Shown: in pieces, positions 1 to 7,845 of the stretch
How the letters are laid out: each line of letters begins with the position of its first letter
How positions within the stretch are numbered: position 1 is the first letter of the stretch
Assembly: GCA_963745975.1 (NCBI GenBank)
Contig: CAVUZJ010000010.1
Location: 62,001-126,000, forward strand
Source of the DNA: JAKAWQ01 sp963745975
GTDB taxonomy: Bacteria > Pseudomonadota > Alphaproteobacteria > Acetobacterales > Acetobacteraceae
DNA: 64,000 nucleotides
Direction of reading: 5' to 3'
Notes under the pieces: model-generated
What the model was told of the DNA's origin: nothing
The model's database searches: none
What the model saw: the letters and a program-made list of their open reading frames with translations, nothing else
Translations under genes and position numbers: made by a program

Positions 1-186
1 GCGGGCAAACCACAACGGGCGCGGCCAGGCTCCCCGCCCGCGCGCCCGCGTAGAACCGGCCTCGGATGGCCGGACCCGATTTTCTCGACTAGAAATGCGC
101 TGGGTGGGGCCATTTTGCAAGCGCTCTGCATCGCAGCAGCGGCGAGCGGCCGCCGCGGGCGAGCCAAGCGAAGGGGGGAGGAGGCA

Positions 187-1068
187 ATGGAGATCGTTCC
201 GAGCGCGGGCACGCTGGGGGCGCGGATCGAGGGACTCGATCTCGCCGCACCGCTTGCGGAGGCGGATTTCCGCGCGCTGCTGCGGGCGCTCGGCGCCCAC
301 GGGGTGCTCTGCTTTCCTGGGCAGAGGCTGGGGGTGGCGGAGTTCGCCGCGTTCGGCCGCCGGTTCGGCGCGCTCGAGGTGAATGTCGCCAACACGCACC
401 ACGAGCCGGGGTTCCCGGAGGTGATGATCCTTTCCAACGTCCGGAGCGACGGCAAGGCGATGGGGCTGGCGGACGCCGGCCAGGGCTGGCACACCGACAT
501 GTCGTACAGCCGCGAGATCGCGCTGGCGAACATCCTCTATGCGCTCGAAGTGCCGCGGCGCGACGGGAGGGCGCTCGGGGATACCCAATTCCGCAACATG
601 CATGCGGCGTACGAGGGCCTGCCGGCGGAGCTGAAGCGGACGCTGGCGGGGCGGACGGCGACGCACGACTTCGCCAAGTTCTGGGAGATGATGCGGGCGC
701 GGCCGGGCTCGGCCCGGGCGCCGCTCACGCCCGAGCAGCGGGCGAGGAAGCCGCCGGTTTCGCAGCCGGTCTTCCGCCGCCACCCGATCAGCGGGCGGTT
801 TGTGCTCTACGCAAACCCTGGGTACACAATGCGGATCGACGGGATGGCAGAGGACGAGAGTGCCGCGATTCTGGAGCGCCTCTTTCGCCACCAGGAGCGG
901 GACGAATATCTCCACGCGCACCACTGGACCGAGGGCGAGGTGCTGATGTGGGACAATATCGGCACGACGCATAACGCGGTCGCCGACTATGGGCCGGAGG
1001 AGCGGCGGACCATGCGGCGGGTGCAGGTGATGGCGAGCCTGGATTACGGGGCGCTCGCCGCTGAGTGA
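187..1068 (+). CDS. TauD/TfdA-family 2-oxoglutarate-dependent dioxygenase
   Basis: Probable cytoplasmic Fe(II)/2-oxoglutarate oxygenase of the TauD family, 293 residues, the family's usual length. The iron triad is visible: H102 and D104 in WHTDMSY and H262 near the C-terminus (GTTHNAVADY), followed by arginines around 273-278 that normally hold 2-oxoglutarate. An upstream in-frame start exists, but ATG 187 is preceded by a strong GGGAGGAGG ribosome site and gives the normal N-terminus. It overlaps the following nucleoside hydrolase gene, so the two are probably co-translated. The substrate cannot be read from sequence; sulfonates, carboxylates and quaternary amines are all substrates in this family. 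A second TauD-family gene lies at 40070-40939. Confidence 0.9.
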   Translation: MEIVPSAGTLGARIEGLDLAAPLAEADFRALLRALGAHGVLCFPGQRLGVAEFAAFGRRFGALEVNVANTHHEPGFPEVMILSNVRSDGKAMGLADAGQGWHTDMSYSREIALANILYALEVPRRDGRALGDTQFRNMHAAYEGLPAELKRTLAGRTATHDFAKFWEMMRARPGSARAPLTPEQRARKPPVSQPVFRRHPISGRFVLYANPGYTMRIDGMAEDESAAILERLFRHQERDEYLHAHHWTEGEVLMWDNIGTTHNAVADYGPEERRTMRRVQVMASLDYGALAAE

Positions 1069-1984
1069 GGCGCCGCGCCCGATCGTCCTCGATTGCGATC
1101 CGGGCGCCGACGACGCGCTGGCGATTTTGCTCGCACTCGCCTCGCCCGAGCTCGAGGTGCGGGCAATCACCGTGGCGGGCGGCAACGCGCCGCTTGCGCG
1201 GACCCTCGCCAATGCGCGGGGCGTGGTGGCGCTGGCGGAGGCGGAGGTTCCGGTGCACGCAGGCGCGGCGCGCGGGCTCCGGGGCCCCTTCCCGCCCGGA
1301 TGGCCAGGGCACGGGGCGGACGGAATGGCGGGGGTGCGCTTGCCGGCGGGCTGCCCGCCGGCGGAGGCGGGCGCGGCGGAGGCGATTCGGGCGCTGCTGC
1401 GGGCGGGACAGGGGCCGATCACGCTGGTCGGGATCGCGCCGGCGACGAACCTCGCGACGGCGCTCGCGGGCGAGCCGGGGCTTGCGGGGCGGATCGCCGA
1501 GATCGTGCTGATGAGCGGGGCGGTGGGGCCCGGGAACGTGCCCGGGAACGGCAACGCGGCCGCCGAGTTCAACGCCTACGCCGACCCCGAGGCGCTGGCG
1601 GCGCTGGCGGCGGTCGGCCGGCCGCTCACGTTGATTCCGCTCGAGGCCGGGCGGGCGGTGCGGGCGACGAAGGCGCGGATCGCGGCGCTGCGTTCGGCGG
1701 GAAGCGGGCGAGCCCTCGCCGCGGCGTGCGAGATACTCGCCACGCTGGATTCCAGCGAGGCCGGCGCTCCCCTCTACGACCCGCTGGCGGTCGCCTGGCT
1801 GATCCGCCCTGCCCTCCTCCGCTCCCGGCCGGTCTCGCTGACAGTCGATCTGGCCCATGGTACGGCCCGCGGCCGGACCGTGATCGCCCCCGCCACCGCT
1901 CCGGCCCACGTCAGCCTCCTCGAGCCGATCGACCCCGACGGCGTCTTCGCCCTTCTCGCCGAACGCCTCGCCCGGCTGCCCTGA
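1061..1984 (+). CDS. inosine-uridine-type nucleoside hydrolase
   Basis: Nucleoside N-ribohydrolase splitting ribonucleosides into base and ribose for salvage. The family calcium-binding motif DCDPGADDA sits at the extreme N-terminus (about residues 11-19), and an ALAAV-type core and EFNAYADPEA motif follow. The only ATG/GTG/TTG in frame before the core is TTG 1127, which would delete the whole metal-binding motif. The frame is closed by a stop at 1028-1030. I therefore place the start at CTG 1061, which overlaps the end of the dioxygenase gene and has GGGG about 9 bases upstream. Length 307 residues is normal. The start codon is inferred; the family call is secure. Confidence 0.85.
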   Translation: MSEAPRPIVLDCDPGADDALAILLALASPELEVRAITVAGGNAPLARTLANARGVVALAEAEVPVHAGAARGLRGPFPPGWPGHGADGMAGVRLPAGCPPAEAGAAEAIRALLRAGQGPITLVGIAPATNLATALAGEPGLAGRIAEIVLMSGAVGPGNVPGNGNAAAEFNAYADPEALAALAAVGRPLTLIPLEAGRAVRATKARIAALRSAGSGRALAAACEILATLDSSEAGAPLYDPLAVAWLIRPALLRSRPVSLTVDLAHGTARGRTVIAPATAPAHVSLLEPIDPDGVFALLAERLARLP

Positions 1985-1989
1985 GCCGC

Positions 1990-2018
1990 TTCTGCAACGA
2001 AGCCGCCGGGTCTATAGA
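1990..2018 (+). promoter_or_regulatory. candidate promoter for the ribbon-helix-helix gene
   Basis: TTCTGC at 1990-1995 and TATAGA at 2013-2018 are separated by 17 bases, a sigma-70-like arrangement about 55 bases before ATG 2075. TATAGA is part of the perfect 10-base palindrome GTCTATAGAC (2010-2019). Assigned by eye only. Confidence 0.35.
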
Positions 2019-2074
2019 CAGAACGCACCGGACAGGGTGCCACGAGCAATCATCGCGCTCGGGAGGGGCGGACC

Positions 2075-2395
2075 ATGTGCCGGATTTTCGCCAACCAGGA
2101 TCCGAAATCCTACGCTTTCGCGACGCGCTCGGTCCGGCTCGCCGGTCATTCCACGAGCCTGCGGCTGGAGCGCCAGTTCTGGGACATCCTGGCCGAGATC
2201 GCCGCCAGGCAAGGCGTGACCCTGCCGCGCCTCCTCTCGGAGCTCCATGACGAGGTGCTGGAGGCGCGCGGCGAGGTGCGCAACTTCGCCTCGCTCCTGC
2301 GCAACGCCTGCGTCCTCTACCTCAAGCACGGAGACAGCCTGCCCCTCGCGCGGCCCCGCGCCGCCCCGGTCGTGCCGCTGCGCCGCGCCGGGTAA
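2075..2395 (+). CDS. ribbon-helix-helix domain protein
   Basis: Small 106-residue protein. Residues about 20-95 have the pattern of the RHH_4 family: a short strand (STSLRLER) followed by two helices (FWDILAEIAARQG, LPRLLSELHDEV). These proteins are usually dimeric DNA binders or regulatory partners. The N-terminal MCRIFANQDPKSY segment is typical of alphaproteobacterial members. ATG 2075 follows a GGGAGGGG ribosome site. It stands alone downstream of a candidate promoter and just upstream of a perfect inverted repeat (2409-2426), so it could regulate the next gene, but nothing shows this directly. Confidence 0.8.
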   Translation: MCRIFANQDPKSYAFATRSVRLAGHSTSLRLERQFWDILAEIAARQGVTLPRLLSELHDEVLEARGEVRNFASLLRNACVLYLKHGDSLPLARPRAAPVVPLRRAG

Positions 2396-2408
2396 CCCGG
2401 GGCGAATT

Positions 2409-2426
2409 GTAGTAGGCCGCTACTAC
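2409..2426. promoter_or_regulatory. inverted repeat, operator candidate
   Basis: Perfect 7-base arms GTAGTAG and CTACTAC around GCCG, located 13 bases after the RHH gene stop and 60 bases before the VOC gene start. The arms are not followed by a T-run, so an operator is more likely than a terminator. Confidence 0.4.
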
Positions 2427-2485
2427 CACGGCCCCGACCCCGCCGCCTATCATGTTTCATATGCGCAGCAATGCGGAAGAGCCTC

Positions 2486-2881
2486 ATGGCGAAGCCAATT
2501 CATACGATGATCCGGGTGCTCGACCTGGACCGCTCGATTGCGTTCTACGCCAATGCGTTCGGCTTCGCGGTCGCCGACCGTTATGATTTTCCCGACTTTG
2601 CGCTGGTCTATCTGCGCACAGGGGAGAGCGCGTTCGAGCTCGAGCTCACGCTCAACAAGGGACGCACCGAGCCCTACCGGCACGCCGACGGCTACGGCCA
2701 TCTCGCGGTCGCGGTCGAGGATGTCGCCGCGGAGCATGCGCGCTTCACATCGCTCGGCCTCGCCCCGAACCCAGTCAGGGAGTTCCATCGCGATGGCGCG
2801 CTGATGGCCCGTTTCTTCTTCGTCCAGGATCCCGACGGGTACAAAATCGAGGTCCTGGAGCGGCACGGCCGCTACCGCTAA
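2486..2881 (+). CDS. VOC-family protein, lactoylglutathione-lyase-like
   Basis: Single vicinal-oxygen-chelate protein of 131 residues with the two paired beta-alpha-beta-beta-beta modules of glyoxalase I: IRVLDLDRSIAFYANAFGF at the start of module one and HLAVAVEDVAAEHARF at module two. Family metal ligands are plausible at H5, E56 and H77 of the expected strands, with a C-terminal DPDGYKIEVLE ending normal for glyoxalase I. ATG 2486 is preferred over ATG 2471 because GGAAGAG lies at 2474-2480. Function is either methylglyoxal detoxification with glutathione or another VOC reaction; sequence alone does not decide. Confidence 0.8.
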   Translation: MAKPIHTMIRVLDLDRSIAFYANAFGFAVADRYDFPDFALVYLRTGESAFELELTLNKGRTEPYRHADGYGHLAVAVEDVAAEHARFTSLGLAPNPVREFHRDGALMARFFFVQDPDGYKIEVLERHGRYR

Positions 2882-2932
2882 CTCCGTTCCTGCCAAGCAA
2901 GCACAAAAACAGAACCCAAGAGGAGTGAGGAA

Positions 2933-3487
2933 ATGATCAGGAAAGGCATCTATCGGCGCCAGTTCGTCCAGTCCGGCGGGGTCGCCGCCGTCGGCATCGC
3001 CGCCGCTTCGTCCGGCGCCGTGCTCGGCACGCCCACGGTCGCGCGCGCCATGACTCTTGCCACGCTCGATCCGCACGACGGCGAGACGCTCCTGGTGATG
3101 AGCCGGCAGATTTTTCCCCATCCTGCTCTCGGCGATATGTACTACGCGACGGTCGTCACCGATCTCGACCAGAAGGCCGCCGCCGACGCCACCGTCGCCG
3201 CGCAGCTCAAGGACGGCGTCGCGGGGCTCGACAAGGCCATGGGCATCCCCTGGATCGCGCTCTCCCCCGGCAATCAGCTCGTCGTGCTGACGGCGATCCA
3301 GACCACACCCTTCTTCCAGACCGTGCGCGGCACCGCCGTAGTCTCGCTCTACAACAACCCGCTCGTCTGGCGGTATTTCGGCTACGAAGGGGCGTCCTTC
3401 CCCTATGGCGGCTACATCCACCGCGGCTTCAACGACATCGCCTGGCTGCCGCAGCCGCCCCCGGCCGCCAGCCCCGCGGCCGGCTGA
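2933..3487 (+). CDS. Tat-exported small subunit of a GMC dehydrogenase
   Basis: 184-residue protein beginning with a twin-arginine signal (YRRQFVQSGG, then a small-residue hydrophobic stretch ending in an AxA-type site near residue 38). It resembles gluconate/sorbitol dehydrogenase subunit 3 proteins, which are exported with the flavoprotein subunit and help it mature. It lies 17 bases upstream of the GMC flavoprotein, which has no signal of its own, so the pair probably folds in the cytoplasm and leaves by the Tat route together. The usual third subunit, a multiheme cytochrome c, is not encoded next to it. Confidence 0.8.
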   Translation: MIRKGIYRRQFVQSGGVAAVGIAAASSGAVLGTPTVARAMTLATLDPHDGETLLVMSRQIFPHPALGDMYYATVVTDLDQKAAADATVAAQLKDGVAGLDKAMGIPWIALSPGNQLVVLTAIQTTPFFQTVRGTAVVSLYNNPLVWRYFGYEGASFPYGGYIHRGFNDIAWLPQPPPAASPAAG

Positions 3488-3504
3488 AGAAGAGGGAGGG
3501 AGAG

Positions 3505-5073
3505 ATGGCCAAGTACGAACTCAACGACGATTCGGTTGTCGTCATCATCGGCTCGGGCGCCGGCGGCGGCACGCTCGCCAACGAGCTCTGCCAGAAGGGC
3601 ATCAAAGTGGTGGTGCTCGAGGCCGGAGCCCGCCACACGATCAGCGATTTCGTCAACAACGAGTGGGCGGCATTCAGCATGCTCGCCTGGACCGACAAGC
3701 GCACGGCTTCGGGAAGCTGGCGCGTGGCGCAGGATTTTCCCAATCTGCCGGCCTGGATCTGCAAGACCGTCGGCGGCACCACCGTTCACTGGGCCGGCGC
3801 CAGCCTGCGTATCCAGGAGCACGAGTTCCGCGCCCGCTCCACCTATGGCGCGATCCCCGGCACCAGCCTGCTCGACTGGCCGATCACGCTCGCCGACCTC
3901 GCCCCCTACTACGCCAAGGCCGAGGACAAGATGGGCGTGACGCGCACCAACGACATCCCGGGCCTGCCGGGCAACAACAATTTTACCGTGATGTACTGGG
4001 GCGCCACGCGCGCCGGCTATAGCGGAGTCAGCACCGGGCGCATGGCAATCAACAGCCGCGTGCGCGCCGGCCGCAGCAGCTGCTGGCAGATGGGCTTCTG
4101 CTTCGAGGGCTGCAAATCGGGCGCGAAATGGTCGACGCTCTACACCGAGATCCCGGCAGCCGAGGCGACCGGCCGGCTCGATCTCCGGCCCCAGTCGATG
4201 GTCCTGCAGATCCAGCACGATTCCGCCGGCAAGGTGAACGGCGTGCTCTATGCGGACGCCGCCGGCGCGCAGCACGTCCAGAAGGCCCGCGCGATCTGCG
4301 TCGCCGGCAACTCGATCGAAACCCCGCGCCTGCTGCTCAACTCCCACTCCGCGCGCTACCCGGACGGGCTCGCCAATTCCTCGGGCGAGGTCGGCCGCAA
4401 CTACATGCGCCACATGACCGGCTCGGTCTTCGCGATCTTCAATGAGCCCGTGCACATGTATCGCGGCACCACCATGGCCGGCATCGTCATGGACGAGGCA
4501 CGCAACGATCCGAGCCGCGGCTTCGTCGGCGGCTACCACATGGAAACGATCTCGCTCGGCGTGCCCTTCCTCGCCGCCTTCCTCAACCCGGGCGCCTGGG
4601 GACGCGACTACACGAGCATGCTCGAGGGCTACTCCAACATGGCCGGCATGTGGTTGGTCGGCGAGGACATGCCGAGCCCGACCAACCGCGTCACGCTCAA
4701 TTCGAGCGTGAAAGACACGTTCGGGCTGTCGATCCCGGATGTGCACTACGACGACCACGAGAACGACATCGCTATGCGCAACCACGCCTACAAGCAAGGC
4801 GACGCGGTCTACCAGGCCGTCGAGGCGCTCCAGACGATCGAGGTGCCGCCCTATCCCTCCACCCACAATCTCGGCACCTGCCGGATGAGCGCCAATCCCC
4901 GCGACGGCGTGTGCAACAAGTTCGGCCAGACCCACGACATCGCCAACCTCTTCATCTCCGACGGCAGCCAGTTCACGACCGGCGCCGCCGAGAACCCGAC
5001 CCTGACGATCGTGACGCTGGCGATCCGGCAGGCCGACTACATCGCCGACCAGATGGGGAAGAAGCAAATCTGA
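3505..5073 (+). CDS. GMC-family FAD dehydrogenase, large subunit
   Basis: 522-residue glucose-methanol-choline family oxidoreductase of the gluconate 2-dehydrogenase type. The dinucleotide site IIGSGAGGG is at residues 14-22, with the ribose-binding acidic residue in VVLEAG. GGTTVHW and GNSIETPRLLL follow, and the C-terminal block contains STHNLGTCRM and ENPTLTI, the usual active-site region. It probably oxidises a sugar or polyol in the periplasm and passes electrons to a cytochrome or quinone. It is paired with the Tat-signal subunit upstream and followed by a strong terminator. The exact substrate is not predictable. Confidence 0.88.
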   Translation: MAKYELNDDSVVVIIGSGAGGGTLANELCQKGIKVVVLEAGARHTISDFVNNEWAAFSMLAWTDKRTASGSWRVAQDFPNLPAWICKTVGGTTVHWAGASLRIQEHEFRARSTYGAIPGTSLLDWPITLADLAPYYAKAEDKMGVTRTNDIPGLPGNNNFTVMYWGATRAGYSGVSTGRMAINSRVRAGRSSCWQMGFCFEGCKSGAKWSTLYTEIPAAEATGRLDLRPQSMVLQIQHDSAGKVNGVLYADAAGAQHVQKARAICVAGNSIETPRLLLNSHSARYPDGLANSSGEVGRNYMRHMTGSVFAIFNEPVHMYRGTTMAGIVMDEARNDPSRGFVGGYHMETISLGVPFLAAFLNPGAWGRDYTSMLEGYSNMAGMWLVGEDMPSPTNRVTLNSSVKDTFGLSIPDVHYDDHENDIAMRNHAYKQGDAVYQAVEALQTIEVPPYPSTHNLGTCRMSANPRDGVCNKFGQTHDIANLFISDGSQFTTGAAENPTLTIVTLAIRQADYIADQMGKKQI

Positions 5074-5091
5074 GGCGGCCATCGGTCGCCG

Positions 5092-5129
5092 GAGCGGGAT
5101 GGGATCGCTTGCGCTTGCCCATCCCGCTC
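5092..5129 (+). terminator. intrinsic terminator after the GMC operon
   Basis: Perfect 12-bp stem (GAGCGGGATGGG at 5092-5103, CCCATCCCGCTC at 5118-5129) with a 14-base loop, followed by the T-rich tract TTATTGTTTT at 5134-5143. Confidence 0.75.
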
Positions 5130-5146
5130 TCGCTTATTGTTTTCTC

Positions 5147-5175
5147 GCGTGATCGAACGCTTCCGGCGATCACGC
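5147..5175. terminator. second inverted repeat between convergent genes
   Basis: Nine-base arms GCGTGATCG and CGATCACGC around an 11-base loop, touching the stop codon of the minus-strand GST gene. Probably acts as its 3' terminator, although no T-run follows in that direction. Confidence 0.45.
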
Positions 5176-5176
5176 G

Positions 5177-5839
5177 CTAGCCGGCGAGGGGCGCGTCCGG
5201 CTGGTGGACAGGGCCGGTCGCGGCGAAGGCCGGCAGCGCCATGCAAGATTCGTAGATGCGTGACACCGTGGGGTAGGGCGCGAGATCGGCGTCGTAGAGC
5301 ATGCGCGCGCTGGTGACGTGCGGGACGAGGCAGAGATCGGCAAGGCTCGGCGCGTCGCCGAAGGAGAACCGGCCGGTGCGGGGGTCGCGCGCCAGCATCG
5401 CCTCGAGCGTGCGCGTGCCCTGCTCCAGCCAGTGCACGACCCATTTCTTCACCACCGGCTCGCCGAGACCGAGCTCGCGGGCGAGGTAGTGGCGGACGCG
5501 CGGGACGATCAGCGGATGGGCGTCCATCGCGACGACCTGGCCGAGGGCGCGCACATGCGCACGCTGGCGCGGCTCCTTGGGCAGGAGCGGCGGCTCGGGG
5601 TGGCGCTCCTCGAGATATTCGAGGATGGCGAGCGACTGGATGAGGGGCGGCTCATCGCCTTCGATCAGGGTCGGCACCGATGCCTCGGGATTGAGCGCGC
5701 GATAGGCGGAGGCGAACTGGTCGCCCTTGATGAGGTCGAGCGTGAGGATCTCGGCTTCGAGCCCCTTGAGCGCGAGCGCGATCCGCACCCGATAGGTCGC
5801 CTGCGAGCGCCAGTAGGAATAGAGCTTTCTTCCTGCCAC
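5177..5839 (-). CDS. maiA: glutathione S-transferase, maleylacetoacetate isomerase type
   Basis: 220-residue zeta-class GST. The N-terminus KLYSYWRSQATYRVRIALALKG carries the Ser-containing glutathione motif of maleylacetoacetate isomerases, then NPEASVPTL and the C-terminal SLADLCLVPH helix. In tyrosine and aromatic catabolism this enzyme isomerises maleylacetoacetate to fumarylacetoacetate. GTG 5839 is chosen because GGAAAGGGG lies just upstream; ATG 5863 is an alternative with no ribosome site. No other aromatic pathway gene is adjacent, so a maleylpyruvate or general GST role remains possible. Confidence 0.82.
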   Translation of the reverse strand: MAGRKLYSYWRSQATYRVRIALALKGLEAEILTLDLIKGDQFASAYRALNPEASVPTLIEGDEPPLIQSLAILEYLEERHPEPPLLPKEPRQRAHVRALGQVVAMDAHPLIVPRVRHYLARELGLGEPVVKKWVVHWLEQGTRTLEAMLARDPRTGRFSFGDAPSLADLCLVPHVTSARMLYDADLAPYPTVSRIYESCMALPAFAATGPVHQPDAPLAG

Positions 5840-5908
5840 CTCGTTCCCCTTTCCAACCGGCATGCGGGGGACTTTGGCGGCAGGCCTGCAAGGGTGCAAG
5901 CTCGCCCC

Positions 5909-6598
5909 ATGGCGAAACGTCCCCGGCCGCGCCACTTCACGCGGACGATCTGGCTGGCGCTGCGGGCCCGGCCGCTCCTGTTGGGCGGGACGGCAGTGGG
6001 GCTCGCGGCCTGGCTCCTGCTGCCGCGCGCGCTGGCCCCGCTCAGCCGCGCCATCGTCGCGTGGGATATCGGCGTGGCGCTCTTCCTCCTCGCGAGCGCG
6101 CTCCGCTTCGCGCTCGCCGACCCCGCGCGCATGCCGGCCTATGCCGCCGCACAGGAGGAGGGGGAATGGACGATCTTCACGCTCACCGTGGTCGGCACCG
6201 CCTTCAGCTTCGCCGCCATCCTCGGCGAGTTCTCGGCGATCGGTGCGCACGCCAAGGGTGCGACGGCCTTCCGGCTGGCCCTGGTGGTGGCGACGCTGCT
6301 CGCCTCGTGGCTGATGACGCATCTCACCTTCGCCTATCGTTACGCGCACGAATATTATGCCATCGGCAGGGATCGCACGGAGATCGACGCCGGCCTTCAG
6401 TTCCCCGGCGAGACCGAGCCCGACTACTGGGATTTTCTCTATTTCTCGCTCGTCCTCGGCATGACCTTCCAGGTCTCGGACGTAGAGGTCACCTCGCGGA
6501 AGATGCGCCGGCTGGCGACCGTGCACGGTTTTCTTTCCTTCCTCTTCAACACGGTGATCCTGGCCCTCTGCGTCAACCTCGCCGCGGGGCTGTTGTAG
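5909..6598 (+). CDS. DUF1345 integral membrane protein
   Basis: 229-residue inner-membrane protein with about five hydrophobic helices (residues about 22-45, 50-70, 90-115, 130-150 and 205-228). The family landmarks FAYRYAHEYY and the D-F-L-Y-F-S-L-V-L-G-M-T-F-Q-V-S-D stretch are present. Function of DUF1345 proteins is unknown. Transcribed divergently from the GST gene with about 45-70 bases between starts. Confidence 0.85.
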   Translation: MAKRPRPRHFTRTIWLALRARPLLLGGTAVGLAAWLLLPRALAPLSRAIVAWDIGVALFLLASALRFALADPARMPAYAAAQEEGEWTIFTLTVVGTAFSFAAILGEFSAIGAHAKGATAFRLALVVATLLASWLMTHLTFAYRYAHEYYAIGRDRTEIDAGLQFPGETEPDYWDFLYFSLVLGMTFQVSDVEVTSRKMRRLATVHGFLSFLFNTVILALCVNLAAGLL

Positions 6599-6878
6599 GC
6601 GGCGCTGACGGCATGGCGCGGGCGCGCTCGTTGATAATACGTAACCTTTCCGCGGCCGCTTCGTTCGCGCCGACCCGGTCGGGTTGACCCGGTTCCGGCG
6701 CGCCGCTAACAGTGTCGACAGAAATGCGGGAAGTCCCTCGCGATTTCCGTCCGTTTGCGCCGCCTGCACCATACCGAACATTCGCCATTGTTCGCGCCGC
6801 CGGATGGTTGTTTGCGGGCGGTTGGATGATTTCGCGTGATTCCCGCGTCCGCGAGTGAGAACAGGGCAGAATCGAGCC
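6599..6878. other. intergenic stretch without a gene
   Basis: About 280 bases. No convincing coding frame. It holds the locally AT-rich TTGATAATACGTAACC (6631-6646) and a doubled GACCCGGT motif around 6667-6692. A promoter for the downstream DapA-family gene is likely here, but I cannot place it with confidence. Confidence 0.4.
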
Positions 6879-7820
6879 ATGACCGACCGCGCCTTCTTCA
6901 CCATGTGTGCGACGACCTTCGGGCCCGACCGCGCGTTCGACGAGAATGCGATGCGCGAGTACCTGCGCCGCCAGGTCGATGCCGGGCTCGGCGTCTATCT
7001 CGGCAGTGGGGGCAACGGCGAAACCCACGCGATGACGCCGGACGAGCTCGGGCGTCTCTACACGGTGGGCGCGGAGGTCTGCAAAGGCCGCGTGCCGGTG
7101 CACGCCAATCTGCCGGAGGAGCACACGGCGGAGGCGACGATCGCGCAGGCGCGCATCGCCATCGGCGCGGGGATGGAGATGCTGCACCTCTATACGCTCG
7201 AGGGACGGCACGGGTACCGGCCGACCGACCCCGAGCTGATCGGATATTTCGACGACGTGCTCGCGGTGATCGACCATCCGGTGGTGATCGCGGTCAATCC
7301 GACCATGGGCTATGTGCCGCGGCCGGCGATCGTTGCCGAGATCTGCCGGCGGCATCGCCAGATCCGCGGCGTGCGCCTGAGCAGCCAGCGCGACATCTAC
7401 CTGATCAACCTCATCGACCTGCTCGGCCGGGACATGCAGTATCATTGGCAGCTCGGCTCCGGCGCGCTCGATCCGCTGGTTCAGGGCGCCTCGCTCTTCT
7501 CCGCCGAGGCCAACATCATTCCGCGCACCTTCGGCCGGCTGATCGACCTCTACGACGCCGGCAGGCTGGATGCGATCGGCGAAGCGCTCGCCGATATCCG
7601 CCGCTTCAACCAGCTCATCATGCAGTACGGGCCCTGCGCGCGGTGGATCAAGATGTGCATGCAGATTTTGAAGCTGCCGGGCTCTGCGGGAGGGGTGCGC
7701 AAGCCCTACCTGATGCCCCCCGAGGACGAGCTCAAGCGCTTCGCCGAGGCGCTGCTGGCACTCGGCAACCCCGAGATCGAGGAGATGGCCCGCGCGGCGG
7801 GCCTTCGCCCTGCCTCGTGA
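6879..7820 (+). CDS. DapA/NanA-family protein lacking the Schiff-base lysine
   Basis: 313-residue TIM-barrel protein of the dihydrodipicolinate synthase/N-acetylneuraminate lyase family, normal length. The N-terminal glycine loop reads GSGGNGETHAMT where the family usually has GTTGE. The strand that normally carries the catalytic lysine (GIKxxS) reads GVRLSS, so lysine is replaced by arginine, and the family tyrosine in the YNxP motif is also absent (AVNPTMGY). It is therefore unlikely to be a standard aldolase of this family. ATG 6879 is chosen over the upstream start at 6855. It precedes two MFS carriers, suggesting work on an imported small acid. Confidence 0.8.
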   Translation: MTDRAFFTMCATTFGPDRAFDENAMREYLRRQVDAGLGVYLGSGGNGETHAMTPDELGRLYTVGAEVCKGRVPVHANLPEEHTAEATIAQARIAIGAGMEMLHLYTLEGRHGYRPTDPELIGYFDDVLAVIDHPVVIAVNPTMGYVPRPAIVAEICRRHRQIRGVRLSSQRDIYLINLIDLLGRDMQYHWQLGSGALDPLVQGASLFSAEANIIPRTFGRLIDLYDAGRLDAIGEALADIRRFNQLIMQYGPCARWIKMCMQILKLPGSAGGVRKPYLMPPEDELKRFAEALLALGNPEIEEMARAAGLRPAS

Positions 7821-7845
7821 CGGCGCGCGAGGCCGGAACGTCGCG

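Noticed and set aside
5177..6904. A single 575-residue minus-strand open frame covering the GST and the DUF1345 gene
   Set aside because: Only its 3' part resembles a GST; the rest is the antisense of the membrane-protein gene.
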